Part shown: positions 1-9,906 of the stretch, piece after piece
Layout of the letters: every line of letters begins with the position of its first letter
Numbering within the stretch: the first letter of the stretch is position 1
NCBI GenBank assembly: GCA_964017195.1
Contig: OZ024890.1
Location: 69,059,376 to 69,123,375 of the forward strand
Direction of reading: 5' to 3'
Source of the DNA: Siderastrea radians
Lineage: Eukaryota > Cnidaria > Anthozoa > Scleractinia > Rhizangiidae
DNA: 64,000 nucleotides
Program-made: the position numbers and the translations under genes
The notes under the pieces: model-generated
The model's database searches: none
Told to the model about the DNA's origin: nothing
The model's input: only the letters and a program-made list of their open reading frames with translations

Positions 1-768
1 ACCGTAGTGCCTCTTTGAATTTTTGTGTGGAGTCATGCTCCCAGCAGAACTGTTTCGGTAAACTCGTCAAAGTATCATTTGCAGGTATTGCATCCCGATT
101 AGAAATATTCGTGTTAATATTCAGCCAAGTCACTATTGGGCTATGATCTGATAAACAGGATGGCTCTTTAACAATAAAATTTGCTACATGTTGAAATAAA
201 TCTTGATCACATATTGAATAATCGACGACACTTGTTCCGTTTCTACCATGAAACGTGGCTCTTCCTAATGAATCACCACTAACTCTGCCATTGAGTATTC
301 GGAGGTCCGCGCTTCGGCAGAGTTCAAGAAGGCGCTTTCCGTGGTTATTAAGCTCATTGTCAAGACTATTCCTCTGAGTGGAACATATCGCAAATTCGGA
401 TTGGTCGTTGGTTATCATGTTATTTCCTTCTTGACAGACAGAGTCCGAATATTTTCCTGTTCGAGAGTTTAGGTCACCCATGAGTAGAATCGACCCTTGG
501 GAAGAATAGATTTCAATGTCGTTTTCGAGATCTTCGAACAATTCGGGGTGAAAGTAATTGGAGCCGCATGGTGGAATGTAGATACCACATACAAAGATAT
601 CTTTTGCAGTTTTCGTGTACTGTCTGCTAATTTTAAACCAGAGAAAATTTGGAGAAGCCTTTTCCACGGTAATCCAATCATGAAATTCATTCTTGTAAAG
701 TAAAGCTAATCCACCCGAATTTCGGCCACTTTTCGTCGTTTTTGAGGTGCCTGTAACTACAGTTTTGG
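1..768 (-). mobile_element. LINE (non-LTR retrotransposon) fragment, endonuclease domain
   Basis: Read on the minus strand, one open frame runs from about 765 to the left edge and encodes an exonuclease-endonuclease-phosphatase (EEP) domain of the kind LINEs use to nick target DNA. Visible signatures are SGGLALLYKN near the start, MGDLNSRTG (catalytic Asp-Leu-Asn) in the middle and LSDHSPIVTWL (catalytic Asp-His) near the end. The element is cut at its 5' side in the domain, and its reverse transcriptase would lie left of the window. Its 5' end abuts the integrase frame of element 1 exactly where that frame becomes foreign, so it is a 5'-truncated insertion. The LINE clade cannot be told from this part. 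Confidence 0.85.
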
Positions 769-1173
769 CCACTTCAAAGGACCACGACTATAAATCCGTT
801 CCAGAGCAGTTGCAACTTCTTTAGCCTCTTTTGTGGTCAACGGTTCGGCCTCTTTGTATCGAGAGGCCACATCTACCACTGTGAGAGCATATTTAAAAGT
901 TTTACGGGAGCGTGGTGGGCGATCGTGTGGGAGATACAGAAGATCGGCTTGGTGAACTTTGTTTGGAACAGGAACATCAAATTTCGGTCTTGGAATGTAC
1001 CGTGGGGCTGGTAAATAAACCTGCCAAAGAGCTTGCTTCATCAACCAGTTTTGAGCCACATCTTCCGAAACTTTCGCTGCCTGGGCTAATTTCTTAATTG
1101 CTGCAAACCCTTTCCAATACCCTTGCGAGCTGTAATAAATTTTTGACAACTTATTTAAAACGCGTGAGCTCAT
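757..1173 (-). pseudogene. Truncated retroviral-type integrase of element 1
   Basis: The first 130 or so residues match the N-terminal half of a Polinton integrase: a helical N-terminal zone followed by the start of the rve catalytic core, with the first catalytic Asp in HQADLLYLPHD and the strand KYALTVVDVASRYKEA. The frame ends in RGPLKWPKL followed by a stop, and the last few codons come from the inserted LINE. The second catalytic Asp and Glu and any chromodomain are missing. The gene starts at an ATG 23 bp from the divergent zinc-ribbon gene. It would have catalysed integration of element 1 and cannot do so now. Confidence 0.85.
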
Positions 1174-1196
1174 TGTATACTATACACAATAAAAAA

Positions 1197-1747
1197 ATGG
1201 ACGACCCGTTTGGTTGTTTGCAAGGTGAGAAAATTTCGTCGAAAATGATTAAAGAAATGTTGCAAAAAATGAAATAAGCCTGTTATCAAAAAAGATTGAT
1301 CGTTGTCCTCCATGCGAGGAGCAAATAGTTTATGTGGTGAATGAGTTATGTCTTGCATGTCAAAAATGTGGTAGAGTGATTGAATGTGATGATTATGAAT
1401 ATTTTGAAGAAGAAAATTGGAGAAGAAGTTCCACTGCTCTTCCAACGAATAATGATTATTTAAAAAGTGTTTTGCGAAAATGGAACATTAAAGAAATGTT
1501 TTCTTCCAGCGAGGTAGATTTTCTTGGTAACGTTATTGCTCAATTTCAGAAGATGTCCTACAAGTCAGTGAACTACCCCTATTTTTTGTACAATTATTTT
1601 GAAACAGTACCTTCTGAATGCTGGCCAAAGAAAAAAGAAATCATGGAATCTATTTCTAATCACCTTCCAAAAAGCTTAGAAAGTTGGCAGTACGCAAAAC
1701 ATGAGTTTAATAAATGGTGGTTGAAAACCAATCAAGGTTCTTCATGA
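1197..1747 (+). pseudogene. Zinc-ribbon protein, possibly VLTF3-like transcription factor, frameshifted
   Basis: The likely ATG is at 1197. That frame stops at 1275-1277, while the downstream frame, open to 1747, supplies a zinc ribbon with CPPC at about 1304 and CQKCG just after it. The switch falls in a run of six A's near 1264-1269, which points to a one-base loss. The C-terminal part is rich in aromatic residues (YKSVNYPYFLYNYFETV) and recalls the TFIIB-like late transcription factors of large DNA viruses, but that link is a weak impression. It is divergent from the integrase with only 23 bp between the two ATGs, a spacer containing the near-palindrome TGTATACTATACA. Its 3' end overlaps the PLA2 gene tail by 16 bp. 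Confidence 0.5.
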
Positions 1748-2703
1748 ACATTTTCATATTTGCCTGTTTTCGGATTTTTCACCAAACGCATGACAGTACC
1801 CTTTTTCGGATGAGTCCAAAATTTCTTGCTTGTGACACCAGTTGGACCTGTGAAAGCATTTTTTGCAATATCACCTGACCAATACCTATTGAATACAGGT
1901 TTTGTGGAAGGAATAATTTTTTTTGTCAAAGTTTCAGCAAAATTAACTGCTTCCAACGGTTTGTCCAAAACACCAGTCCCTTTTTGTTTTTTCAAACCCA
2001 AACCTAACTTTTGTTTAGCATTGATCACATTTCTTGCAGCCGCATGACCCCACTGCCTTTGTTTGTAAGGAACTTCGTCAAGAAATCTTACCATTTTTTT
2101 ATCTGCTTTGTTTTTGCATTTTTTAAGATTTTCACCATACTTTTTTTCACGGTTGGAACAAACATCATAATCAACATCGTGTTGCATTGCAATCGCATCT
2201 GTTGCGCCTGTTGGCTGTTGATATACTTCCAGAATTTCACCCGTTTCTGGATCGTATTTCACCTGTTTTTCAAGAGGATTGTATGGCCCTGTGTAATTAT
2301 GCCCAGGCAATGTCCAACCTTTTTTTGGTTTCGGAAGTTTCCCAATTGCAGCATGTATATCAAATCCGGCGCCATCCAAATCAGGTCTGTCAGTTTTGAA
2401 ACGTTGGTTTGGTCGAACTTTAGTTGAAAGTTGATCCAACATTTCACTTCCAACTTTTTGAATTACTGGGCGGGCTTTGTTGAGAGTGTAATTTATTGCT
2501 TTCTTTTGTAATTTAGGGTCTCTCATTGCTTCAGAAGCGTAATATCTTCCAGCTTCAACACTTTTTTTCGCAAGATAAGGGATTCCTTTTGTAATTGCAA
2601 GATCACCAACTGTCATAGCAACATCGCCAAATATTCCACTGCCCTCCGCAAGGGAGGGCTCACCTAGTTTCCCGGCAAAAAACTTGATTTCATTTTTCCA
2701 CAA
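1732..2703 (-). CDS. Capsid-associated phospholipase A2 protein (parvovirus VP1-type PLA2)
   Basis: A frame of about 323 residues has a Ca-binding loop (PGHNYTGPYNPL, residues about 133-144) and the catalytic His-Asp pair (MQHDVDYD, 173-180), followed by Lys-rich helices. This is the arrangement of the PLA2 domain in parvovirus VP1, which also occurs in adintovirus and Polinton proteins. Its role in those families is to open endosomal membranes during entry; here it is inferred from the motif. The frame opens after a stop and its first codon is TTG, not ATG, with the first in-frame ATG at about residue 30. Either the start codon is lost or translation begins internally. It is transcribed leftward after the protease gene. 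Confidence 0.75.
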   Translation of the reverse strand: MWKNEIKFFAGKLGEPSLAEGSGIFGDVAMTVGDLAITKGIPYLAKKSVEAGRYYASEAMRDPKLQKKAINYTLNKARPVIQKVGSEMLDQLSTKVRPNQRFKTDRPDLDGAGFDIHAAIGKLPKPKKGWTLPGHNYTGPYNPLEKQVKYDPETGEILEVYQQPTGATDAIAMQHDVDYDVCSNREKKYGENLKKCKNKADKKMVRFLDEVPYKQRQWGHAAARNVINAKQKLGLGLKKQKGTGVLDKPLEAVNFAETLTKKIIPSTKPVFNRYWSGDIAKNAFTGPTGVTSKKFWTHPKKGTVMRLVKNPKTGKYENVHEEP

Positions 2704-2832
2704 CTTGCGACTTTACTTTCAAGAGTTTTCGATTGTTCTTTGTGATTATAACTTTTTCGGTCCCCTTTACATTGGGTGTGTGCCGCTTTTCTTTCACACA
2801 GTACACTTCCATTGCATATATATATATATATT

Positions 2833-3276
2833 TTAAGAAAAATATTTTTTCACTATTTCCTCGTTTTGAAGTAAATCGTTGGAGAACATTTTCAAAATAT
2901 CGGCAAAACTTGTTCCTTTATTTCTTTCGTTTAAAAAGAGAAGGCAGTAATAACCACATCTCACACTTTGTTCCCATTGAATTTGGTTGTCATTTCTGAA
3001 CAAATGTTTCATCCCATGCATTGACATCTCTTGTTCCCGTTCTAAAGGTGGCGGAAAGCCAAATGAATCAAAATACTCGTAAAGAACTTTTTCTTCTGGC
3101 CAACAACATACCCAGTGAGTTCCCAAACTTCCAAAATCATCCAAGTTTATAATACATGGAGAATGAAACAAGGGTTTTGTTTCATTTCTGCTAAAAATAC
3201 CTTTTATTGCAATTTGTAAAAAGTTGCACCATTTTCTAAGGTCAATGTTGGATAAAGGTTTATCCTCAAATTTCAG
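2833..3276 (-). CDS. Adenain-like cysteine protease of element 1
   Basis: The product resembles the adenovirus protease family (C5) used to mature capsids. The His lies in GTHWVCCW, the acidic residue in EYFDSFGFPPP, and Gln and Cys in QWEQSVRCGYYCLLFL, in the family's usual order. The reading frame extends upstream past the first plausible start to the context PLSNIDLRKW, and the 5' boundary is a stop at about 3283. The only near-start codon there is CTG at 3276, so the start is either lost or non-AUG; 147 residues is short for the family. It overlaps the end of the upstream core gene by 11 bp, suggesting one transcript. Confidence 0.85.
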   Translation of the reverse strand: MKFEDKPLSNIDLRKWCNFLQIAIKGIFSRNETKPLFHSPCIINLDDFGSLGTHWVCCWPEEKVLYEYFDSFGFPPPLEREQEMSMHGMKHLFRNDNQIQWEQSVRCGYYCLLFLNERNKGTSFADILKMFSNDLLQNEEIVKKYFS

Positions 3277-3973
3277 TTTTTTTTAAAAGATAATAATCAT
3301 CCCAAGTTCCATAAAAAGGTGGAGGTTGAATTTGCATCCCTTTACCTTTTGGTATTCCTGGTGATCTTCTTGTTCGTGGTGGTGGTGGCGGCGGTTGAGT
3401 TTGCATACCTTTTCCAATTATTTTTCGAACTAAATCAATGGCTAAAGGAACTCCGATAGACGCCAACATACCAAGGAAGCCACCATATTGTGCACCGCTT
3501 CCTCTCACCAAACCTTGGCCAACAAGATATTGTTCTGCCAACTTTTTTTGAGAAGGAGTCATTCGCTGGACAAGTTTATAAAGCTCAATTTCCCTTGGTC
3601 CAAAGCCATTTCCAAATATCTTTTTCAGTACCTTTTCAGCGCCAAAACTCAAACCTGCACTCGCTAATGCTCCATGGGCTGGCTTTATCAAAGGTCGTGC
3701 CAAACCTAACAGAGCAGAAAACAAATTTCCACCACGCTGCGCAGTGTTCTGAATCTATGTCTTGCTTAATTTTATTACCATTCCTTTCCCTGCCGCCGAT
3801 CTTTTTTTCAATCGCTTGATTTGAGTTTCAGTGAGAAGAAGTTCGTCACCAGGCCCAATTTGGTCTGGTTTGACTTTCAGACCAACAGGCGTCTTTGTTA
3901 CATAAGCTTTTTGAAGTTTCTTTTTCTGACCATCAGTCAGCGCGATTTTAAATGGATGATAAGTTGTGCTCAT
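3266..3973 (-). pseudogene. Polinton core/cement-type protein with an in-frame TAG
   Basis: The gene starts at ATG 3973 with a Lys-rich head (TDGQKKKLQKAY; LLLTETQIKRLKK), then meets TAG at 3755-3757. Beyond the stop the same frame continues with an RGG motif (AQRGGNLFSALLGLARP), a hydrophobic helix and a tail with PPPPPPRTRR, ending at 3266. The downstream part has no ATG of its own, which supports one interrupted gene rather than two. The basic head plus RGG-hydrophobic segment resembles Polinton proteins compared with adenovirus pVI or pX; the exact role is unknown. Adenain-like proteases cut after GG motifs, so the RGG could be a maturation site. Confidence 0.7.
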
Positions 3974-4022
3974 CGTGTGTATATTATATTTAGAAATTTT
4001 TTTTTTTGAATTTTTCATTTGT

Positions 4023-5288
4023 CTAGACGGCGACAAGCTCATTACCAATTTGCTTCAGCACGAATTCCTTTTCATTCAAAACCAAGGCGAAGATCGTATA
4101 ATCTTGAGCGTTGGCGGCTTCATTTAGTCTATAATTTAATTCAAGCTTTTTCGAGTCTCCTGTAACACTTTCTTTGGTGTTTCGTAGGTCAAAGTAGATA
4201 ATTGGGTACAGCTTCTCAAAATTTGCAAGCTGCAGCTGAACGCCGGAGTTGTAGTCGTTTTTTCTGTATCTGTAATTGATTAAATCATTCAAAATTCTTA
4301 TTTTAAAATCATGGTCGTAATCAAGAGCAGGGTAAAATTTTGTGCCGTACTGAAGGCGGCAAGTGTCCAATCTTGCTGAGTCATCACCATCGATATCAAA
4401 TGTGTCAAATATGTAAGGGTTTTGTGTGTAAGCATTTTGTTTCCGAGTTTGTTAAATGAATACAAAAACATGTTTGGGGTCCTTTACCCCAGGTGTAATC
4501 AACCACGTACCATTCGCATCCTTTTGGGAGGGGCTGCTATGCAAATTTTCATTCAGATATTTCCATTGGGTTGGTTTCAAGAAATTTTCATTGACCATGG
4601 TCTGTCCTTTACCAGTGAAATGTAATTGTGGGGTCCACAACTCAAATTTACGGACAACAATTCTTCGAGCTGTTGCGTTGTTTTGAAAAATCATTTCTTG
4701 GTCGTTTTGCAGTTCAATTTCAAACTCAAGTTGCATCGGTGGAAGCAATTTATCGGAAAGGGTTTCGAAGAAGGAGTATCTGTTCAAAGGGATAATAGTC
4801 TGAACCATTAAACCTCCATGTGATAGAAGCGCCCTTGACCGTATTCCTCCTTTGTTCGTTGCATTGCCATCAGTTTCTGTGGTGGCATCTTCATCAAGAT
4901 ACCAAAATTGGTTTTTTGCCACGCTTCTTGAATAATCATCTGAAAAATCAAGCAAATTTTTGATGAAAATACCTTTGTGAATATTGTCTGCCTCGTACAG
5001 GATTTTCCCCGATGAACTTACTTTCAAACTTTTTATCAATGAAAAAGAACCGTTGATAGGAGCTGATTGTGTGTCAGCAGCAATGTTGGCTCCGTCTGCT
5101 TTTGCTTCAAACTTAAAATCGACGCGAAAATAAGCGTTGTACCAGTCATAAAAATTGTCCCGGTCTGTCACAGTGAATTTGTATCCTCTCTTTATTTGAA
5201 ATTGGTTGTTCGCAGGGAGTGTAATCGGGGTGTTCAAATTAATTTGAACGTATGAAGTATTCTCGAGGTATTGTTGAGTTCTGAACAT
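4023..5288 (-). pseudogene. Major capsid protein (double jelly-roll) of element 1 with an in-frame TAA
   Basis: The frame starts at ATG 5288 and encodes a Polinton-type hexon-like major capsid protein. Recognisable blocks are a strand-rich N-terminus (NLNTPITLPANNQFQIKRGY), INGSFSLIKSLKVSSSGKIL, and MQLEFEIELQNDQEMIFQ. At 4452-4454 there is a single TAA, after which the same frame stays open to 4023 with the expected C-terminal sheet (YYPIIYF-like strand, DYTIFALVL). The two open parts are exactly in phase, 306 codons from start to start, so the lesion is a nonsense change and not a frameshift. Total length of about 421 codons is somewhat short for the family. Confidence 0.85.
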
Positions 5289-5366
5289 GTTAACGATAGT
5301 TCATATATTAATAGAAAAAAAATTTTTTTTTTGATTAAATTTCGTTTGCCAAAATTCGATTTAATT

Positions 5367-5702
5367 TCAAAAGGGCGTCTGATTTTTTCTATGTTTGGTT
5401 TTGCAAAATATTTGCAAGTTTCTTTTTCGAATCTCCAGACAACGGTTTTTGGTTTTTTCGCTCTTACAGTATTTTTCGTATTTGTTTTCAACAGCAAGTT
5501 CACCAACTTTCTGACCCGCTTTTTCAGCGATTGTTTTTGTGGCTTTTTCGGCAGTTTTCTTTGCCACATTCTTTACATTGTCTTTGAATATTTTACCGAT
5601 GGTCATGAAGGTGTCACGGATCACACCCGACCCTTTGTGTTTATATCGATAACTTCCGGTGTTTTCATCAAAGTATCTTGCCCACGCGCTCGGATGATTC
5701 AT
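5367..5702 (-). pseudogene. Small basic Polinton protein, probably frameshifted
   Basis: ATG 5702 opens an N-terminus YRYKHKGSGVIRDTFMTIGK followed by an Ala/Lys-rich amphipathic helix (KKTAEKATKTIAEKAGQKVG). Beyond about 5490 this frame becomes rich in Cys and Lys and ends at 5367. The third frame of the same stretch holds helix-like text such as KKKLANILQNQ and DALLKLNRILA, broken by two stops, so the original C-terminus may have been there. It overlaps the 3' end of the minor capsid gene by 35 bp. It may be a DNA-binding core protein, but the family is not one I can name. Confidence 0.5.
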
Positions 5703-6492
5703 GATGTATATTTATACCAACAAAAACACTTTGCTCTTTTTCAATCATTAAGCTTATTGCAATGTCTGTCCCGTTGAGATCCAGGATATTGTTACTTCCA
5801 TCTGTCACCCAAACCCTTATTTCATTAATAAAACTTTTATTCACAGGTTGCCACTTAAGCCGACGCGGTTCTTTTCGAAATGGATAGCTAACCTGAAGAT
5901 CTGATGTTGAGAAACAGTATAACACATCGCTTGAAACATTGTTTGTTCGGCGTGTAATAAGGTCACAGTGCAAATATACCCAATCAACACCTCTTGTGAT
6001 ATTTGGAACGTTCTTTCCGACAGAATCTCCACTCAAGACAATTTTACCATAACCAAGCAATTCATTAAAATTTCCTTGAGACATGTCAGGCTCATAATCG
6101 TTATGTATCAAGGTCACAACCTTATAAATTGACATATCGAAATATATTGTGAAAATGTAATCACTGTCTTTGTTTGTTGAATCTACTTTACCGGTGTGTC
6201 GCTGAATAAATGTGTTGATTCTTTTGTAATCATACATTCCATTCGGGAAAGTTAAGGTCTTCCACGCTTGTTCTGTTTTTTTCTTCCAGCGAATTTTGTT
6301 ATTATCATAACGAGAATCGATGTTGTTCCATGAGTAACTCATTGTGAAAACTGTGTCTAAAGCGGCTTTATAGTTTCCTGAACCCAATTCGATTGGAGGA
6401 TGAAACTTCACTGTAAAATCGTGTGAAACATTTCGTTCTCCACCTCTTTCTTGTTTTGCAAGTCTCGAGTCAAGCAGTATGTCAAAGCTCAT
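5668..6492 (-). CDS. Minor capsid (penton-type) protein of element 1
   Basis: This intact frame of 274 codons starts at ATG 6492 and has the layout of Polinton minor capsid proteins: an N-terminal VSHDFTVKFHPPIEL segment, then SGNYKAALDTVFTMSYSWNN, and a C-terminal beta-rich part (NEIRVWVTDGSNNILDLNG). The family forms a single jelly-roll penton at capsid vertices, and the assignment here rests on those blocks and the position next to the major capsid gene. It is one of only a few undamaged genes in element 1. Transcription is leftward, together with the capsid genes. Confidence 0.8.
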   Translation of the reverse strand: MSFDILLDSRLAKQERGGERNVSHDFTVKFHPPIELGSGNYKAALDTVFTMSYSWNNIDSRYDNNKIRWKKKTEQAWKTLTFPNGMYDYKRINTFIQRHTGKVDSTNKDSDYIFTIYFDMSIYKVVTLIHNDYEPDMSQGNFNELLGYGKIVLSGDSVGKNVPNITRGVDWVYLHCDLITRRTNNVSSDVLYCFSTSDLQVSYPFRKEPRRLKWQPVNKSFINEIRVWVTDGSNNILDLNGTDIAISLMIEKEQSVFVGINIHHESSERVGKIL

Positions 6493-6584
6493 TGTTTTAT
6501 ATAATAAGAAATAATTTTTTTCTTTTCCTTTTTATTGATTGTGCCGAGTTCAACTAGTGAATCAAGCAGAAACATTATCTGTTT

Positions 6585-7438
6585 TTAAAGTTTTATTGAG
6601 CTATTTCCTGCTTTTATCGATCCTAAGCTCAAATGAAGTTGGTTGATCAAATTTTCAGCTTCATCAGCGACGCCACTTCCTTCGGTTTCCCAATCCTGTT
6701 CATAAGAGTCATCTTCATCGTCAGAAAGTTCAAAAGCAGGTCTTCGGCTCATGACAGTTTTTTCCAAAGGTGTTAGAGGTCTTTCTCTTTTTTCTTGAAA
6801 GGAAGTTGACTTCAGTCTCTTTTTCCCATCCTGTAACCGTTTCGAAAAAAGAGATTCTTTTGTCACCCTTCTTTTTTCATAGATCCCATCTCTTATCTTT
6901 TTTAGTTCCGCAATGGTTTTACCTTTCAAACCTAATTTCGATTTTCCTACTTCGTAGTTTGGATCATTTCCGTATTTCGTGATCAGTTGATTGACTGTTT
7001 GCAACAGGGTTGATTCGTGTTGATATTCAGGCTCAACCGGTCCCGGCTTCGCCCACTCTTTTCTTTTGGATGTTTCTTCCATCAGCGGTTGGGGTGGTGG
7101 TGGAAAATCATCACCATCATCATCATATGGGGGTGGTGGTGGTGGTGATGATGATGGTGTTGGTGCATCCGGTCTGAATTCATCACCAAAAGGGTAAGTT
7201 TCGTCAAATTCATCCATTGCGTAATCAGGAACTTCCTGCTCCTCTTCTTCTTCCTCTTCCTCTTCTACAGCGGCACTTCTATCAAGCCTTTTTGTGATTG
7301 GTTTAAAAACTCTTCTCCTGAAAGCTGACCAAACTCTTTGTTTATTTTATCCATTTTAAATTTTTGGTGAATTTCTTCTGTTTGTTCATCTAGCTTCGAC
7401 TTTTCTTCAGCCCGCTGACGCCATTTTTTCATTGACAT
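6585..7438 (-). pseudogene. Coiled, acidic and proline-rich Polinton protein, frameshifted
   Basis: ATG 7438 starts a charged helical N-terminus (MSMKKWRQRAEEKSKLDEQT) that runs to a stop near 7265. A second frame, open from about 7320 to 6585, continues with KPITKRLD, a Glu run, DYAMDEFDETYPFG and a PSSSPPPPPPYDDDG stretch, then Lys-rich helices. The two parts overlap in phase-shifted form around 7310-7320, so a one-base indel there is the simplest reading. The PPPPY motif could act as a late-domain-like site for WW-domain ubiquitin ligases; this is a motif reading only. Function otherwise unknown. It is divergent from the ATPase gene, 34 bp away. Confidence 0.6.
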
Positions 7439-7472
7439 ATTTCCAGCGTTAATATATAGAAGCGAAAAAAAA
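7439..7472. promoter_or_regulatory. Short divergent promoter between two element 1 genes
   Basis: Only 34 bp separate the ATGs of the leftward coiled protein and the rightward ATPase. The spacer holds TTAATATATAG, a TATA-like core that could serve both directions. The similar 23-bp spacer at 1174-1196 suggests that element 1 uses very compact divergent promoters. Inference from sequence only. Confidence 0.4.
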
Positions 7473-8111
7473 ATGAAGATTCCAAATTATGACCCAGGTT
7501 CTTCCAAGAGTGACTACAAGCAAGGTCACCCTTGTATGCCAGCAGATGTTTTTCGGATGTTAATTTGTGGGCCCAGTAATTCTGGTAAAACAAACACATT
7601 ACTGCATATGCTTTATGAGTTGTTAAAGTATGATAAAATTTACCTATTTTCAAAGAACCTGCACCAGAACAAATACCAGGATCTTTTGCAGGAGTTTCCT
7701 AAACGAATCAACCCCAAGGTTGGTTATGATGTTATTGAGGCTCATGGTGATGAAATCATTCTACTCTAAGAGCTTCCGGTGGACAACCAAAAAATAGTTG
7801 TTTTTGACGATCTTGTTTGTGAAAGCAACCAAAACAGCATAATTAACTATTTCATCAACGGGCGGCACAAAAACTGCTGCGTTATTTACCTTTCTCAAAC
7901 CTTTTACAAGGTGCCAAAAGACATCCGTGTTAACTGCAGCCATCTTTGTATTTTCAGATTAGATCCAAAAGAAAACAAACGAATTGCAAACGAAATAGGT
8001 GTGGATCATGAGGTTTTAGATCGCGCCACCGATGAAAAATATTCTTTCCTTTACTATGACAAACCCCAGAAATCAATGAAAAAAATTTTGATGAAGATAT
8101 ATAATGGGTAG
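7473..8111 (+). pseudogene. FtsK/HerA-type packaging ATPase of element 1 with an in-frame TAA
   Basis: The frame opens at ATG 7473 with Walker A (CGPSNSGKT, residues 32-40). A TAA at 7767-7769 interrupts it at codon 99, and the same frame continues with Walker B (KIVVFDDL) and the sensor-like segment CVIYLSQTFYKVPKDIR, ending at 8111. The two parts are in phase (306 bp between their starts). The family pumps DNA into capsids in viruses with double-jelly-roll capsids. The last 8 bp overlap the ATG of the fibre gene, so the two genes were probably on one transcript. The stop removes Walker B, so the product cannot be active unless the codon is read through. Confidence 0.85.
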
Positions 8112-9879
8112 ATTCAACGGTCAAATAGGTGGAACCAGCCACACTACGATGAGTGAAGGTGAAAAAAAAGTTGGTCCTCCTGGTCCAGGTGGTCCTCCTG
8201 GCCCCGAGGGTCCTCCTGGACCGAAGGGTGACGAAGGTCCAGCAGGACTACAAGGCCCTCGTGGACCCAGGGGTGAAAAAGGTGCCTCAGGACCACAAGG
8301 TCCGATTGGTCTCCAAGGTCAGAAAGGGTCACAGGGTTTAAAAGGTGTCAAGGGCGATAAGGGTGACAAGGGTGATAAAGGCGATCCTGGCCCTCAGGGT
8401 AGTGCCAGCGGTTCTGCTGATATTGACATGCAAAACAAGTACGATATTTTGCGATTAAAAAGCAACCCTTATCCTGTCCACGGTGATCTGACAAAGGTAA
8501 TAAACTATCAAGACACGAGAAATATCTTTCTTTCAAAAAAGGAAGGCGGAAAAATGGAAGCAAGAATTGATATGAACAATAATACAATCTACAACGTAAA
8601 AGACCCAGTACAGGCAGATCAAGCAACGAACAAAAAATATGTCGATAATCAGCTTGCGAAAAAACTGGATAAAGAAGTTGATATTGATATGAAAAACAGT
8701 TCGATTGTAAATCTAAAATTTCCGTCAAACCAAAAAGACGCCACAAATGTCGAGTTTGTTAACAAAAGACTTAGTGAAACACAAAAAGAATATCTTAAAA
8801 ATGATGGCTCAAAAAGTATGACTGGAAACTTGAATTTAAATAACAATAAAATTGTAAACTTACAAACCGATTTCAAAGATTCGAAATCCGCAGCTAATGT
8901 TAATTTTGTGGAAAATGAAATAACAACTATGAGAGATCTTGTCACTCAAAAAATTCATGAATCTCAAATTATTAATTCGGGTCAAAAAAGAGACGCCTTC
9001 AGATACTTAATGGAAGACACTGATGAATCTTCGAGTGAAAACAATATCAAGGTTTTGGGTATTAACGATCTTCCCAATTCTCCACATCAAATAAATAAAA
9101 AAGCTTACCAACTTCAACTCTTGTTTGAAAAAGGCTCACCCAACCAGTACCAGTCACGCCTCGGTTTTAACTTATATAAGCTTCCAGTTGGTTATTACAC
9201 AATGGTCGTTGAATGGTTTCCGCCGGAAATGAGTGAGTTGAGTGTGGCAGTGCAAGGCACTACGATTTCAATTTCTAATTATGCAACAAAAGCATTCCAG
9301 AAGTACACCAAAACAGTCATCAATTTTCACAGATGGGGTAGTTCACCTCCACAATTCCTTTATCTCGATCTGCACGGTACAGTTAGTTTTCCATCACTTT
9401 TAACAATTGGACATCTTATTGTTTATGGTGTAAAAGAAACAATTTCAAACGTTGACCCAAGTGTCTATGACACCGCTTTTGTTATTGAGAATGGAAAAAT
9501 GGTGATGGAAACAGATTTATCTTTAAACGGACATAATTTGAGTGGCTCCGTTCATTATATATATGGGTATTTATCAACGAAAAATGATAAAACAATTTTT
9601 GAATTAAATGGTAATTCAGAGGTACTCATTCCAGCAAATAGTAATTTATTAAATGCAACAGTATTATTTAAAAACATTATGGGTCCATTTCCAGCGATTA
9701 CTTTAAGAGTAGTTACTGGTGATTTTCCTCCATTAAGTTTCACTTCAACAAAAGCAATTCAAAAACAAAAAATAGATATTAATTTTAAAATACCAAGTGG
9801 TATTTTCCAGGTGTTTTTGTTATCTCCAAAATTTAAAAATGAAGAATTCTTAATTTTGATTGAATATAGAGCTCCATAA
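8104..9879 (+). CDS. Collagen-like trimeric fibre protein
   Basis: A 591-residue intact frame. Residues about 24-99 are 25 uninterrupted Gly-X-Y triplets ([19 protein letters not shown] and so on), which form a collagen triple helix. Then come about three shaft repeats of roughly 40 residues with the pattern D-M-N-N-x-I-x-N-hydrophobic, ending in DATN-x-x-Y/F-V, as in phage and viral tail fibres. The C-terminal 300 residues are beta-rich and could be a receptor-binding head. The order (collagen stalk, shaft, head) fits a vertex fibre for host attachment; this is inference from architecture. Its start overlaps the ATPase stop. It is one of the few undamaged genes of element 1. Confidence 0.8.
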   Translation: MGRFNGQIGGTSHTTMSEGEKKVGPPGPGGPPGPEGPPGPKGDEGPAGLQGPRGPRGEKGASGPQGPIGLQGQKGSQGLKGVKGDKGDKGDKGDPGPQGSASGSADIDMQNKYDILRLKSNPYPVHGDLTKVINYQDTRNIFLSKKEGGKMEARIDMNNNTIYNVKDPVQADQATNKKYVDNQLAKKLDKEVDIDMKNSSIVNLKFPSNQKDATNVEFVNKRLSETQKEYLKNDGSKSMTGNLNLNNNKIVNLQTDFKDSKSAANVNFVENEITTMRDLVTQKIHESQIINSGQKRDAFRYLMEDTDESSSENNIKVLGINDLPNSPHQINKKAYQLQLLFEKGSPNQYQSRLGFNLYKLPVGYYTMVVEWFPPEMSELSVAVQGTTISISNYATKAFQKYTKTVINFHRWGSSPPQFLYLDLHGTVSFPSLLTIGHLIVYGVKETISNVDPSVYDTAFVIENGKMVMETDLSLNGHNLSGSVHYIYGYLSTKNDKTIFELNGNSEVLIPANSNLLNATVLFKNIMGPFPAITLRVVTGDFPPLSFTSTKAIQKQKIDINFKIPSGIFQVFLLSPKFKNEEFLILIEYRAP

Positions 9880-9906
9880 AAATTTTTACATTTATTATAT
9901 AACACA

